DNA from: an uncultured Bacteroidales bacterium
GTDB taxonomy: Bacteria > Bacteroidota > Bacteroidia > Bacteroidales > Bacteroidaceae
Direction of reading: 5' to 3'
Assembly (NCBI GenBank): GCA_902775975.1
Contig: CACYOC010000004.1
Location: 27,697 to 91,696, forward strand
Length of the DNA: 64,000 nt
Shown: positions 17,542 through 26,202 of the stretch, in pieces
Numbering within the stretch: the stretch's first letter is position 1
Layout of the letters: each line of letters begins with the position of its first letter
Position numbers and translations under genes: made by a program
Notes under the pieces: model-generated
The model's input: only the letters and a program-made list of their open reading frames with translations
The model's database searches: none
What the model was told of the DNA's origin: nothing

Positions 17542-20316
17542 ATGAAGAGAATAACGGTATTATTGGTCGTTTTCTGTCTGGCGGCTGTCGTCATGGCGCA
17601 GCGCGTCAACATCGTGACGGGGAAAAAGGCGTCACAACGTGAGCAATATGCAGCAGAGTACCTACAGAAAAAGCTTCGAGAAATGGGTTGTACCATGACT
17701 GCCAAGAAAGCGGACTGCAAGATTACGCTGCGTAATGCCGGCCAAGGAACGGCTGAAGGCTATACAATAACCAAGGACGCAAAAGGCATCGTGGTAGCAG
17801 GCAACGATGCCACAGGTGTCATCTATGGCTGTGTGGAGCTGGCAGACCGCATCCGACAGGCGGGCGGCCTTGTTCAGTATGTTGCGATGGCATCGCAACA
17901 AACCATCCAGGAAGCGCCAAGCATGGTCATGCGCGGCACGTGCATCGGACTGCAGAAGACGGTCTATCTGCCAGGGCATGGCGTCTATGAATACCCCTAC
18001 ACGCCAGAGAACTTCCCTTGGTTCTACGACAAGGAGGAATGGGTGAAGTACCTGGACATGATGGTAGAGAACAAGTATAACTCGCTCTACCTCTGGAACG
18101 GTCATCCCTTTGCCTCGCTGGTGAAGCTGAAGGACTATCCCTTTGCCTTGGAAGTCGATGACGCGACATTCCAGAAGAACGTTGACATGTTCTCGTTTCT
18201 CACCCATGAGGCTGACCGCCGTGGCATCTGGGTCATCCAGATGTTCTATAACATCATCCTCAGCAAGCCCTTTGCCGATCATTACGGACTGAAGACGCAA
18301 GACCGCAACCGTCCCATCACACCGCTTATCAGCGACTATACCCGCAAGTCTATTGCTGCCTTCATCGAGAACTATCCCAACGTAGGGCTCTTGGTCTGTC
18401 TGGGCGAGGCCATGGCGACCATCGAGGACGATGTGACATGGATGAAGGAAACCATCATCCCAGGTATCAAGGACGGACTGGCAGCCTCCGGCCGCTCCAC
18501 TACTTCCACCACTACTCCCGACGCATCTCCGTCGGGTCTCACCAGCGCATCTCCGTCGGGTCTCCCCCCCATCGTCCTTCGCTCTCACGACACCGACGGC
18601 CCCTTGGTGCTAAAGGAGTCGCTGCCCCTCTACCCTAACATCTACACGATGTCGAAATACACGGGCGAGTCGCTCACCACCTATACCCCTGGCGGTCCGT
18701 GGGGTGAGACGCATCAGCAGTTGGCGGCTGCCGCTCCCGTACATATCGACAACGTCCACATCCTCGCCAACCTCGAACCCTGGCGCTGGTCGTCGCCGGC
18801 TTTCATCCAGAAGACCGTGCAAGCCATGCACCGCGCTCACCACTCCAAGGGCTTGCACCTCTATCCGCAAGCCAGCTATTGGGACTGGCCTTACACGGCC
18901 GACAAGCTGCCGAACGGCGAACGACTGAAGCAGCTCGACCGCGACTGGATGTGGTATCGCGCTTGGGGACGCTATGCGTGGAACGACCAGCGTGGCACTG
19001 CGCCCTGTGAGAACGACCAGCTTGCGCCCTGTGGTTCACCCACAGGGTCTTCAGAAGCCTCCTACTGGAAGAAGGTGCTTGCCGACTACTACGGCATAGA
19101 CACAATCGCCGCAGGTCACATGCTGAATGCCTATGACGAGGCGGGCGAGATAGCTCCGAAGCTGTTGCGCCGCTTCGGCATTACGGAGGGCAACCGTCAG
19201 ACGCTGCTGCTCGGCATGACGATGGGCGAACTGGTCAACCCCTACAAATACACCATCTACCCAGGGTTTTACGAGAGTTGCGGCCCGGAGGGTGAGAAGC
19301 TCATCGAGTATATAGAGAAAGAATACAAAGGTTTGCCGCACGTCGGCGAACTGCCCCTCGACATTGTCGATGAGTGCGTGAACCACGGCGACAGAGCACT
19401 GGTCGAGATGGGCGCTGCCGCTGCCAAGCCGACACATCATGCCGACGAATATCAGCGTGTGTGGAACGATATCCTCTGCTATGCCACCTTTGCCAAAGCC
19501 TTCCAACTGAAGGTAAGGGCTGCTGCTGAGGTACTCCGATACAAGTGGACGCAGGACATCAGTCATCTGGAGACAGCACTCGTCTGGCTGGAGCAGAGCC
19601 TCAGCATCTGGTATGACCTGAGTCGCATGACGGACGAATGGTATCTCTATGCCAACAGCATGCAGACTGCCCAGCGCCGCATTCCAGTAGGTGGCGACGG
19701 AGGCAAGATGAAGACATGGTCGGAACTGGCCGTGGTCTATCAGGAGGAAGTCGATGCCTTCAAGGAGAACATCGAGAAACTGAAACACCCCGTTTCCCAA
19801 AGCGACGTCACGATACAGCCCTTGCAAGCTGCCAAGGTGGCTTATGGCGGCGCTATGGTACCCCTGAAGAAGGGCGCCATCGTCTTCGAAAACCGTCCCG
19901 ACACTCCTATCGACTCCATCGCTCCCGAATTGTCAGGACTGCAGGCATTGGTGCTGAACCGCGACACCACGCGCATCGTGGGCACTACCATCGACTTCGA
20001 GAGCGAGCAGCCCGTGAAGGTGCTGGTAGGACTCTTCAAGGACGATGACAAGAAGTTTGCCAAAGCTCCCAAGTTGGAGATTGATGCCACGGGTAACGAA
20101 TACGGACAGGCTGAGCCCGTCCTAACTAATGCCATCAGCATCGTACAGATGCCGAAGGTCAACATCCACCAATACATACTGCCGGCCGGGCACCACACGC
20201 TACGACTGCCAAAGGGCATACTGATGGTGGCTGGTTTCACCAATGACGACATCAAAGCTCGTGACTGCGGCCTCAACGGCCCCTCGGGTGAAGTCGATTG
20301 GCTCTTCCAAAAATAA
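17542..20316 (+). CDS. Exported glycoside hydrolase with GH67/GH20-type N-terminal domain, family uncertain
   Basis: The 924-residue protein has a signal peptide (MKRITVLLVVFCLAAVVMAQ). Residues about 20-125 resemble the alpha-glucuronidase/hexosaminidase N-terminal domain: AAEYLQKKLREMGC and GIVVAGNDATGVIYGCVELADRI. A probable TIM barrel follows (MVENKYNSLYLWNGHPFASL, RRGIWVIQMFYNIIL, LLVCLGEAMATIEDD), then a long helical C-terminal half. This combination suggests an alpha-glucuronidase-like enzyme, but I cannot name the family. The frame is open upstream to 17488; the ATG at 17542 is chosen because it begins the signal peptide and is preceded by AAGGAGA, while the extension overlaps a terminator. 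Hairpin-derived inserts lie at about residues 326-340 and 496-502. Confidence 0.68.
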   Translation: MKRITVLLVVFCLAAVVMAQRVNIVTGKKASQREQYAAEYLQKKLREMGCTMTAKKADCKITLRNAGQGTAEGYTITKDAKGIVVAGNDATGVIYGCVELADRIRQAGGLVQYVAMASQQTIQEAPSMVMRGTCIGLQKTVYLPGHGVYEYPYTPENFPWFYDKEEWVKYLDMMVENKYNSLYLWNGHPFASLVKLKDYPFALEVDDATFQKNVDMFSFLTHEADRRGIWVIQMFYNIILSKPFADHYGLKTQDRNRPITPLISDYTRKSIAAFIENYPNVGLLVCLGEAMATIEDDVTWMKETIIPGIKDGLAASGRSTTSTTTPDASPSGLTSASPSGLPPIVLRSHDTDGPLVLKESLPLYPNIYTMSKYTGESLTTYTPGGPWGETHQQLAAAAPVHIDNVHILANLEPWRWSSPAFIQKTVQAMHRAHHSKGLHLYPQASYWDWPYTADKLPNGERLKQLDRDWMWYRAWGRYAWNDQRGTAPCENDQLAPCGSPTGSSEASYWKKVLADYYGIDTIAAGHMLNAYDEAGEIAPKLLRRFGITEGNRQTLLLGMTMGELVNPYKYTIYPGFYESCGPEGEKLIEYIEKEYKGLPHVGELPLDIVDECVNHGDRALVEMGAAAAKPTHHADEYQRVWNDILCYATFAKAFQLKVRAAAEVLRYKWTQDISHLETALVWLEQSLSIWYDLSRMTDEWYLYANSMQTAQRRIPVGGDGGKMKTWSELAVVYQEEVDAFKENIEKLKHPVSQSDVTIQPLQAAKVAYGGAMVPLKKGAIVFENRPDTPIDSIAPELSGLQALVLNRDTTRIVGTTIDFESEQPVKVLVGLFKDDDKKFAKAPKLEIDATGNEYGQAEPVLTNAISIVQMPKVNIHQYILPAGHHTLRLPKGILMVAGFTNDDIKARDCGLNGPSGEVDWLFQK
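18517..18563 (+). repeat. Hairpin plus duplicated right half
   Basis: Stem CCCGACG (18517), loop CATCTC and stem CGTCGGG (to 18536) pair perfectly. The segment CGCATCTCCGTCGGGTCT is repeated 24 bases later (18546-18563) without its left arm. It encodes DASPSGLTSASPSG. Confidence 0.88.
19027..19047 (+). repeat. In-frame 21-bp hairpin with a different stem
   Basis: Stem CCCTGTGG, loop TTCAC and stem CCACAGGG pair perfectly (8+5+8). The left arm CGCCCTGTG also occurs alone about 25 bases upstream within a partial direct repeat (GAACGACCAGC at 18981 and 19011). It encodes CGSPTG. Confidence 0.88.
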
Positions 20317-20325
20317 GACAAGACT

Positions 20326-23300
20326 ATGAAAAGAATACAGACCGTCCTTATATTCCTCTTGACTGTGCTCAGCGGTTTTGCCGCTAAGGGTAAAAATACA
20401 ATAGCCAGCGGTTCTGCCGCTGACATTCCTGCCGATGTCATGAACCGCATCTACCAAGAGGTACGCACTCCTTATAAATATGGTATGGTGGTAGCCCCTG
20501 CGGACAACTACCACAAGATTGACTGCCCGACGGTGTTCCGGGTAGGCAAGCAATGGCTGATGACTTACGTCGTCTATAACGGCAAGGACGGACTGGACGG
20601 TCGCGGCTACGAGACATGGCTCGCCACGTCGGACGACCTGTTGCATTGGCAGACGCAGGGGCGCCTGCTCAGCTATCCTGCCGATACCGCACGCTGGGAT
20701 GCAAACCAGCGCGGTGGTTTTCCGGCTCTCATCGACTGGAAATGGGGCGGCAGCTACGGTATCTCCAAATACAAGGGCAACTATTGGATGACCTACATCG
20801 GTGGGCACGGCACTGGCTATGAGGCGGTACGTGAACCGCTGAACATCGGCATGGCATGGACCAATGGTGACATCACCCAAGCACACGAATGGCAGACGAC
20901 CGATCAACCGCTGCTCTCCATCAAAGACAAGGACGTGCAGTGGTGGGAACAGCTGACGCAATACAAGAGCACCATCTATGAAGTGAAAAAGGAAAAGAGA
21001 AAAGGGAAAAACACACTGCCACCCGAGATTCGCAAGTATCGTTTCCTGATGTTCTACAACGCTGGCGGCATCAATCCTGCCAACGACCTCAAGGCGGAGC
21101 GCATTGGCATTGCCGTCAGTAATGACTTGAAGAAATGGAAACGTCTGAAAACCAATCCCGTCTATTACCACGAGGCTCCCGGCATCATCACTGGCGATGC
21201 TCAGATTGTTCGCATGTCCCCTCCCGCCACCACTCCCAATGTTTCTCCATCGGGCTCCCCTCTTTACGTCATGTTCTACTTCTCGGCTTACAACCCCGAC
21301 CGCAAGTATAATGCCTACAACACCTTCGCCGTCAGCCGCGACCTCATTCACTGGCAGGACTGGACGGGTGCAGACCTCATCGTTCCCTCCAAGACCTACG
21401 ACGAGATGTTTGCACATAAGAGTTACGTGGTAAAGCACGACGGTGTGGTGTATCACTTCTACTGCGCCGTCAACAACGACCAACAGCGCGGCATTGCCGT
21501 AGCTACGAGTGTTCCTATGGGACGCAGCGAGGTGCGCTTTCCAGAACCTGAGCGCAAAGGGCGCCGCATCATCACCTCGCTCAACGACGACTGGACGGCA
21601 CGCTGTACTGTGGCTCACGATTCCGTCGTGAGCGTCAACCTCCCCCACAACTTCGATGACTACTACGGCTACCGCCAACTGCGTCACGGTAATCTGCACG
21701 GCAAGGCTACATATAATAAGGTATTTAACACCGAGAAGCGCGACGGTCGTCGCTACTTCTTGCAGTTCGAAGGCGTAGGCAGCTATGCACAGGTCATCCT
21801 CAATGGGCATAAGTATCCAGAAGAACTGGTAGGTCGTACTGTCTGGACACTCGACGTTACCGACCGCCTGAAGAACGGAGAAAACAAACTACAGGTCAAC
21901 GTCAACCACCCCGCCATGGAGACTGCATCGCCGTGGGCCTGCGGAGGGTGCAGCAGCGAGTGGGGCTTCTCGGAGGGCAGTCAGCCCTTTGGTATCTTCC
22001 GTCCTGTCACTCTTATCGAGACCGATGCCGTGCGCATCGAGCCTTTCGGTGTACATATCTGGAACAATGCCGCCTGCGACAGCGTCTTCATCGAGACGGA
22101 AATCAAGAACTATACCGAGGAACAACAGACCATCGAGTTGGTCAACAAGTTCTCCCTCGCCAGTGGCAAGCAGGTGTTCCGACGTGCCGAGACGCTGATC
22201 TTGAAAGCTGGAGACAGCAAGACCTTCCGCATGGCAGAGCGCATCGAAAACGCTCATCGCTGGAGCATCAGCGACCCCTATCTCTACACGCTGGCAACGA
22301 TGATTAAGCGTATTGTTCCCTCCGAAGGAAATGGTATCGCCGCAAAAATTGCTACTACCGATGAGGTGCGTACGCCTTTTGGCATTCGCAGCATCTCATG
22401 GCCCGTGCTCCGCCAGCGCCTGTCAAGGAGCGCTTCAGCAGCAGTGCCCGACGCTCCAGCAGCAGTGCCCGACGCTCCAGCAGCAGTGCCCGACGGGTTA
22501 CCGTCGGTTGACAACCGCTTCTACCTGAACGGCCAGCCCGTCTTCATCAACGGCACCTGCGAATACGAACACCTCTTAGGTCAAAGCCACGCCTTTACTC
22601 CCGAGCAGATTCGCTCTCGCATGAAGCAGATTACCAATGCCGGCTTCAACGCCCTGCGTGAGGCACACCAGCCCCACAACCTGCTCTACCAACAATTGTG
22701 CGACGAACAGGGAGTCTTGTTCTGGAGCCAGTTCTCGGCACACATCTGGTACGATACGCATAAGTTCCGCAACACGTTCAAACGCATGTTGGTACGCTGG
22801 ATCAAGGAGCGTCGCAACTCCCCCAGCATCATCCTGTGGGGACTGCAGAACGAGAGTGTCTTGCCCAAGAAGTTTGCTGAGGAGTGCTCGGATATCATCC
22901 GTTCTCTCGACCCCACCTGTCGCGACCAGCGCGCCATCACCACGTGCAATGGCGGCGAGGGCACCGACTGGAACGTCATTCAAAACTGGAGCGGCACCTA
23001 TGGCGGCTCTGCCGACAACTACGACAACGAGCTGCTGCAACCGCAGCAACTGCTGAACGGCGAGTATGGCGCTTGGCGCACCCTCGACCTGCACGGCGAT
23101 GCCAAATACAGCGAGGAGAGCTTCACCGCCTTGCTTGAAAAGAAAGCCCGACTGGCAGAGAAGGCTTACACGGTGGCTGGCGATTCTGCTGCCGGCAATC
23201 CTGGCGTCTGCGGTCACTTCCAATGGATCTTCAATTCTCACGATAACCCCGGACGCGTACAGCCCGACGGTGCGCTGCGCCGCATTGACAAGATTGGTCC

Positions 23301-24468
23301 TATCAATTATAAAGGTCTCGTCACTTCCTGGGAGGAACCCACCGCTGCCTACTATATGTATCGCCAGCGCTATGCCACCACCACTCCCGACGTTTCTCCA
23401 GCGGGTACTCTCCCCACCGCTGCCGACCGCAACCGCGACCTCGTAAAAGGTGCTGAGGACTATCATTACCTCTACCGCATCAACTGCGGAGGTGATGCCT
23501 TCACCGACGAGTTCGGACAGCAGTGGCAAGCCGATGACACGCTCTTTAGCCACTCATGGGGACAGGATTTCGAGGGCATCCATGCTCTACAGGCGTCACA
23601 GCGCCATATCACTAACGACATTCGTGGCACACAGAGCGACGAGCTGTTCCAGTTCTTCCGCTTCGGTCGGCACCGTCTATGGTACGACCTGCCAGTCAAT
23701 AGCACCACAGTGCCCGACGATTCATCGTCGGTTCTCTACCGCGTCGAGCTCTACTTCTGCGAACCGTGGCACGGCCGTGACGCTTCTGAAACCGCTGACT
23801 ACGAAGGGCTGCGCATCTTCGATGTCGCCGTCAATGGAAAAACCGTTGTCAACGACCTTGACCCGTGGGCAGAGGCTGGCTATTGCGGAGCCTTAAAGCG
23901 TGTGGTGTATGCCAAGGCGAAGAACGGTCGGTTACGCATCTCCTTCCCCGAAGTGAAGGCTGGTCAGGCGGTTATCTGTGGCATAGCGGTTGCCTGCACC
24001 ACAGACACTCCTCTCACCTCTCACCTATCACCTCTCACCTCTAACGCTTGGCATGCCCTCGATACTGACACCATTGCTAAATTGCCGAAAGAACTGTTAC
24101 CTGCCGACACCGAGGCACGCCCAGCCAGCGTCTATGAGCCTTCGAGTGCCAAAGACCTCAAAGCTCATGATATCAAGTTGAACACCCAAAGTCAAAAAGG
24201 CACCACTTTCCTCATCACCCCTGGCTTGGGTCAAGAGTATGCCCTGCGCTTCCGCTATAAGAACACAACAGGCGAGCCCGTCACCGCCCGCATGACCGTC
24301 ATTGACTCAAAGCAGGCTGTGCTGGTGGACTGCAACGTGACGTTCCCGCCGACGCCCAACAAGTGGAAGATGCTCTCTACCACCACCGGAACGCAAATCA
24401 ATGCTGGTACCTATCAACTGCGCATCGAGACAGACCAGGTGGAGTTCAAGGAGGTGGAAATACAATGA
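20326..24468 (+). CDS. Multidomain glycosidase: GH43/GH32-like propeller, GH2, malectin
   Basis: The 1380-residue exported protein has three parts. Residues about 40-400 look like a five-bladed GH43/GH32-like propeller (IDCPTVFRVGKQWLMTYVVYN, ATSDDLLHWQTQG). Residues about 420-1020 are GH2: sugar-binding and sandwich domains, then FINGTCEYEHLLGQ and SPSIILWGLQNES, with acid/base Glu near residue 843 and a candidate nucleophile in NGEYGAW. Residues about 1045-1215 resemble malectin (YRINCGGDAFTDEFGQQW). GH2 suggests a beta-galactosidase, beta-glucuronidase or similar activity; the specificity is not readable. Hairpin inserts occur at domain borders (about residues 304, 706-728, 1021, 1130) and a 7-bp array at about 1230. 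It starts nine bases after the previous stop. Confidence 0.8.
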   Translation: MKRIQTVLIFLLTVLSGFAAKGKNTIASGSAADIPADVMNRIYQEVRTPYKYGMVVAPADNYHKIDCPTVFRVGKQWLMTYVVYNGKDGLDGRGYETWLATSDDLLHWQTQGRLLSYPADTARWDANQRGGFPALIDWKWGGSYGISKYKGNYWMTYIGGHGTGYEAVREPLNIGMAWTNGDITQAHEWQTTDQPLLSIKDKDVQWWEQLTQYKSTIYEVKKEKRKGKNTLPPEIRKYRFLMFYNAGGINPANDLKAERIGIAVSNDLKKWKRLKTNPVYYHEAPGIITGDAQIVRMSPPATTPNVSPSGSPLYVMFYFSAYNPDRKYNAYNTFAVSRDLIHWQDWTGADLIVPSKTYDEMFAHKSYVVKHDGVVYHFYCAVNNDQQRGIAVATSVPMGRSEVRFPEPERKGRRIITSLNDDWTARCTVAHDSVVSVNLPHNFDDYYGYRQLRHGNLHGKATYNKVFNTEKRDGRRYFLQFEGVGSYAQVILNGHKYPEELVGRTVWTLDVTDRLKNGENKLQVNVNHPAMETASPWACGGCSSEWGFSEGSQPFGIFRPVTLIETDAVRIEPFGVHIWNNAACDSVFIETEIKNYTEEQQTIELVNKFSLASGKQVFRRAETLILKAGDSKTFRMAERIENAHRWSISDPYLYTLATMIKRIVPSEGNGIAAKIATTDEVRTPFGIRSISWPVLRQRLSRSASAAVPDAPAAVPDAPAAVPDGLPSVDNRFYLNGQPVFINGTCEYEHLLGQSHAFTPEQIRSRMKQITNAGFNALREAHQPHNLLYQQLCDEQGVLFWSQFSAHIWYDTHKFRNTFKRMLVRWIKERRNSPSIILWGLQNESVLPKKFAEECSDIIRSLDPTCRDQRAITTCNGGEGTDWNVIQNWSGTYGGSADNYDNELLQPQQLLNGEYGAWRTLDLHGDAKYSEESFTALLEKKARLAEKAYTVAGDSAAGNPGVCGHFQWIFNSHDNPGRVQPDGALRRIDKIGPINYKGLVTSWEEPTAAYYMYRQRYATTTPDVSPAGTLPTAADRNRDLVKGAEDYHYLYRINCGGDAFTDEFGQQWQADDTLFSHSWGQDFEGIHALQASQRHITNDIRGTQSDELFQFFRFGRHRLWYDLPVNSTTVPDDSSSVLYRVELYFCEPWHGRDASETADYEGLRIFDVAVNGKTVVNDLDPWAEAGYCGALKRVVYAKAKNGRLRISFPEVKAGQAVICGIAVACTTDTPLTSHLSPLTSNAWHALDTDTIAKLPKELLPADTEARPASVYEPSSAKDLKAHDIKLNTQSQKGTTFLITPGLGQEYALRFRYKNTTGEPVTARMTVIDSKQAVLVDCNVTFPPTPNKWKMLSTTTGTQINAGTYQLRIETDQVEFKEVEIQ
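20371..20422 (+). repeat. Two hairpins 36 bp apart near signal peptide
   Basis: AGCGG-TTTTG-CCGCT (20371-20385) and CAGCGG-TTCTG-CCGCTG (20406-20422) are related hairpins placed at and just after the predicted signal peptide end. They encode SGFAAK and SGSAAD. Confidence 0.75.
21235..21254 (+). repeat. Degenerate hairpin in propeller domain
   Basis: CCCAATG, loop TTTCTC and CATCGGG pair with one mismatch. The preceding bases CCACCACT match the flank of the copies at 16741 and 23386, so the shared unit is longer than the hairpin. It encodes PNVSPSG. Confidence 0.75.
22441..22507 (+). repeat. 21-bp half-stem repeats followed by full hairpin
   Basis: GCAGTGCCCGACG begins at 22441, 22462 and 22483 (period 21, encoding AAVPDAP). 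Only the third copy continues into a complete hairpin: stem CCGACGG, loop GTTA, stem CCGTCGG (22490-22507). It sits just before the GH2 catalytic barrel. Confidence 0.9.
23386..23405 (+). repeat. Degenerate hairpin before malectin domain
   Basis: CCCGACG, loop TTTCTC and CAGCGGG pair with two mismatches and follow CCACCACT. It encodes PDVSPAG. The decayed stem suggests an older insertion or a hybrid of two copies. Confidence 0.7.
23714..23731 (+). repeat. Perfect hairpin in malectin domain
   Basis: Stem CCGACGA, loop TTCA and stem TCGTCGG pair perfectly (7+4+7). Both arms differ from other copies at the base next to the loop in a compensating way. It encodes PDDSSSV. Confidence 0.85.
24013..24040 (+). 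repeat. Four 7-bp repeats inside GH2 gene
   Basis: CTCACCT, CTCACCT, ATCACCT and CTCACCT are contiguous, with weaker neighbours on both sides. They are translated as part of LTSHLSPLTS and belong to the heptamer family. Confidence 0.92.
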
Positions 24469-24471
24469 AAG

Positions 24472-26202
24472 TTACTTAATCACTACCTTGCGATGATGAT
24501 AGATGTAAATGCCCTTCGGAAGTGAAGTGGCAGAAGAAATGCGGCGACCGTCAAGCGAATAGACTGCAGGGCGGTCGTCATTATTACGAGAAGAGACAAC
24601 AGCACTGATATCCGTAGCCTCACCCCATTGGTTGCGAAGGAAAGTAGATTTCTGAGCAATGGAGTTCTTGAATTGGTCGCGACGGTTCTGGATATTGCCT
24701 TGGCTATATTGCGGCCAACGCTTTCCATCACAAGCGGCAGCAGCTGATATCTGGTCAACAAAAGCATCGATGAAGTTGCCAAGGGAGGCATAGTCGTTGG
24801 CAATGAATGACAACCAACGTTTAGCGACTGCTGCCTGGAAACGCGGATAGCGGGATATCTCTCCTATCCAGTTCTGTCCGAAGGGCGAGTCGTGATAAAT
24901 AAACTTGCCAAGTCCGCGACGGAAGGAATTGCCAAAGTCCCAAACAGGACCGAACACCAGCTTCGTATTCTCGCCACGGTCTTTGTGCAGGTAACAGCTG
25001 CCATGAAACGACTCACCGTTGTCCATTATCTCCTGCACGATGTAGAAGGCTACCAACGCCTCCATGTCGATATAGTTCTCCCACAGCGTACTGTTTTTAT
25101 CACTATTGTAGATGGCATCGTCAGCTGCCTGCAAGTATTGGGTAAGGTAGTTTTTCTGCTCATCGGACAACACTTCAGGAGAATGGTAGGTAAAGCGCAA
25201 CAAGGCACCATTACCCTCCGTCATGCGTATCTGACAGTCATCGTCGTAGTTGTCTATTTCCAACAGCCAGCCGCCGGTGATATTCTCGGGATTGGTCTCA
25301 CCGTCGTTCTGCTCGACGATGTTCACACGGTTAGCATCGACGCGAATCTGTTCCGTCATCATATACAAACCGATGTAATCGCCATTGAGCACCACTTCCA
25401 CGGGGCGTTGCTCCGGAGTATATGCCAGTCCTAAGCGACGACTCAGTTCAAAACCGACGGTATTGCGAAGGAACGCCAGATTGTCGTCGGCATGTGCCAA
25501 CAACGTGAAATGCTTGCTGCTCTTCATACCTAAAGGCTTTGCCTTGGCCGCGAGTTTCAAGCGGTAGGGCTTTTTATCAAAGCCGGTCCAAGTGTAGTTG
25601 CCGCGACCTTTTATCTGCAGGGGCAGCGGTGCCTCGGCACTGCCTATCGACTCGTAGTCCTCCAAACCTTGGTTGTCAAGATAATAGGAACCTGACACGT
25701 AGGTTTCTTTCGACGTGACAGGGGCTTCGGTATTGATGAAAAGTACGGGCAGCGTTCCCGACCAGTCATGCTCAGGCTCCGGTTGAGGTTGCGGAGTTTC
25801 ACCACTCACAGGAGTAATGACAAACTGCATGGTGGAGGGAACAATGGTTATCGTGTAATGCGTAATGCCGTCGCTGTTGGGCAACCGCCATGCGCCACCT
25901 TCGCCATATACCATCTCGCCCGACAGTTCGCGACAGTCATCGTAAGGAGCATTGAGCAGATAGTGCCAGAAATGGTCTGAGCTGTATGCCGAGGCGGGGG
26001 CAATCTTAAACCACCCATCGTCACCATTAGCAGGAACGGTGATGGCCCACGACTTCTCATCGGAAGATAAGGTAAGGGGGTAGCTCTTGTCGGTGGTACT
26101 CCACCCGTTAAGCCACCCCACCAGATAGTAGGCATTCTCCTCTTCTGCCAATACTGGTGATGTGCTGACCAGTGCAGCAAGCAATAGCAGGAGAAATCTC
26201 AT
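24472..26202 (-). CDS. Exported CotH kinase-like protein with sorting tail
   Basis: The 576-residue protein has a signal peptide (LLLLLAALVSTSPVLAEE) and an N-terminal SusE/F-like beta domain (YYLVGWLNGWSTTDKSYPLT). A CotH domain spans about residues 150-490 with IKGRGNYTWTGFDKKPYRLK, NTVGFELSRRLGLAYTP, EVVLNGDYIGLYMMTEQI and FGPVWDFGNSF. CotH proteins of spore formers are protein kinases; in Bacteroidota such proteins are surface-located and their substrates are unknown. The C-terminus GIYIYHHRKVVIK matches the sorting tails of the large proteins at 47075 and 59700. It converges on the GH2 gene with only three bases between, and its start touches the stop of the lysine-rich gene, suggesting co-transcription. 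Confidence 0.83.
   Translation of the reverse strand: MRFLLLLLAALVSTSPVLAEEENAYYLVGWLNGWSTTDKSYPLTLSSDEKSWAITVPANGDDGWFKIAPASAYSSDHFWHYLLNAPYDDCRELSGEMVYGEGGAWRLPNSDGITHYTITIVPSTMQFVITPVSGETPQPQPEPEHDWSGTLPVLFINTEAPVTSKETYVSGSYYLDNQGLEDYESIGSAEAPLPLQIKGRGNYTWTGFDKKPYRLKLAAKAKPLGMKSSKHFTLLAHADDNLAFLRNTVGFELSRRLGLAYTPEQRPVEVVLNGDYIGLYMMTEQIRVDANRVNIVEQNDGETNPENITGGWLLEIDNYDDDCQIRMTEGNGALLRFTYHSPEVLSDEQKNYLTQYLQAADDAIYNSDKNSTLWENYIDMEALVAFYIVQEIMDNGESFHGSCYLHKDRGENTKLVFGPVWDFGNSFRRGLGKFIYHDSPFGQNWIGEISRYPRFQAAVAKRWLSFIANDYASLGNFIDAFVDQISAAAACDGKRWPQYSQGNIQNRRDQFKNSIAQKSTFLRNQWGEATDISAVVSSRNNDDRPAVYSLDGRRISSATSLPKGIYIYHHRKVVIK

Noticed and set aside
20200-21810. Long minus-strand frame (536 codons) opposite the GH2 and GH67-like genes
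   Set aside because: It lies wholly antisense to clear glycosidase sequence and has no recognisable domain; long antisense frames arise from G/C-rich third positions here.
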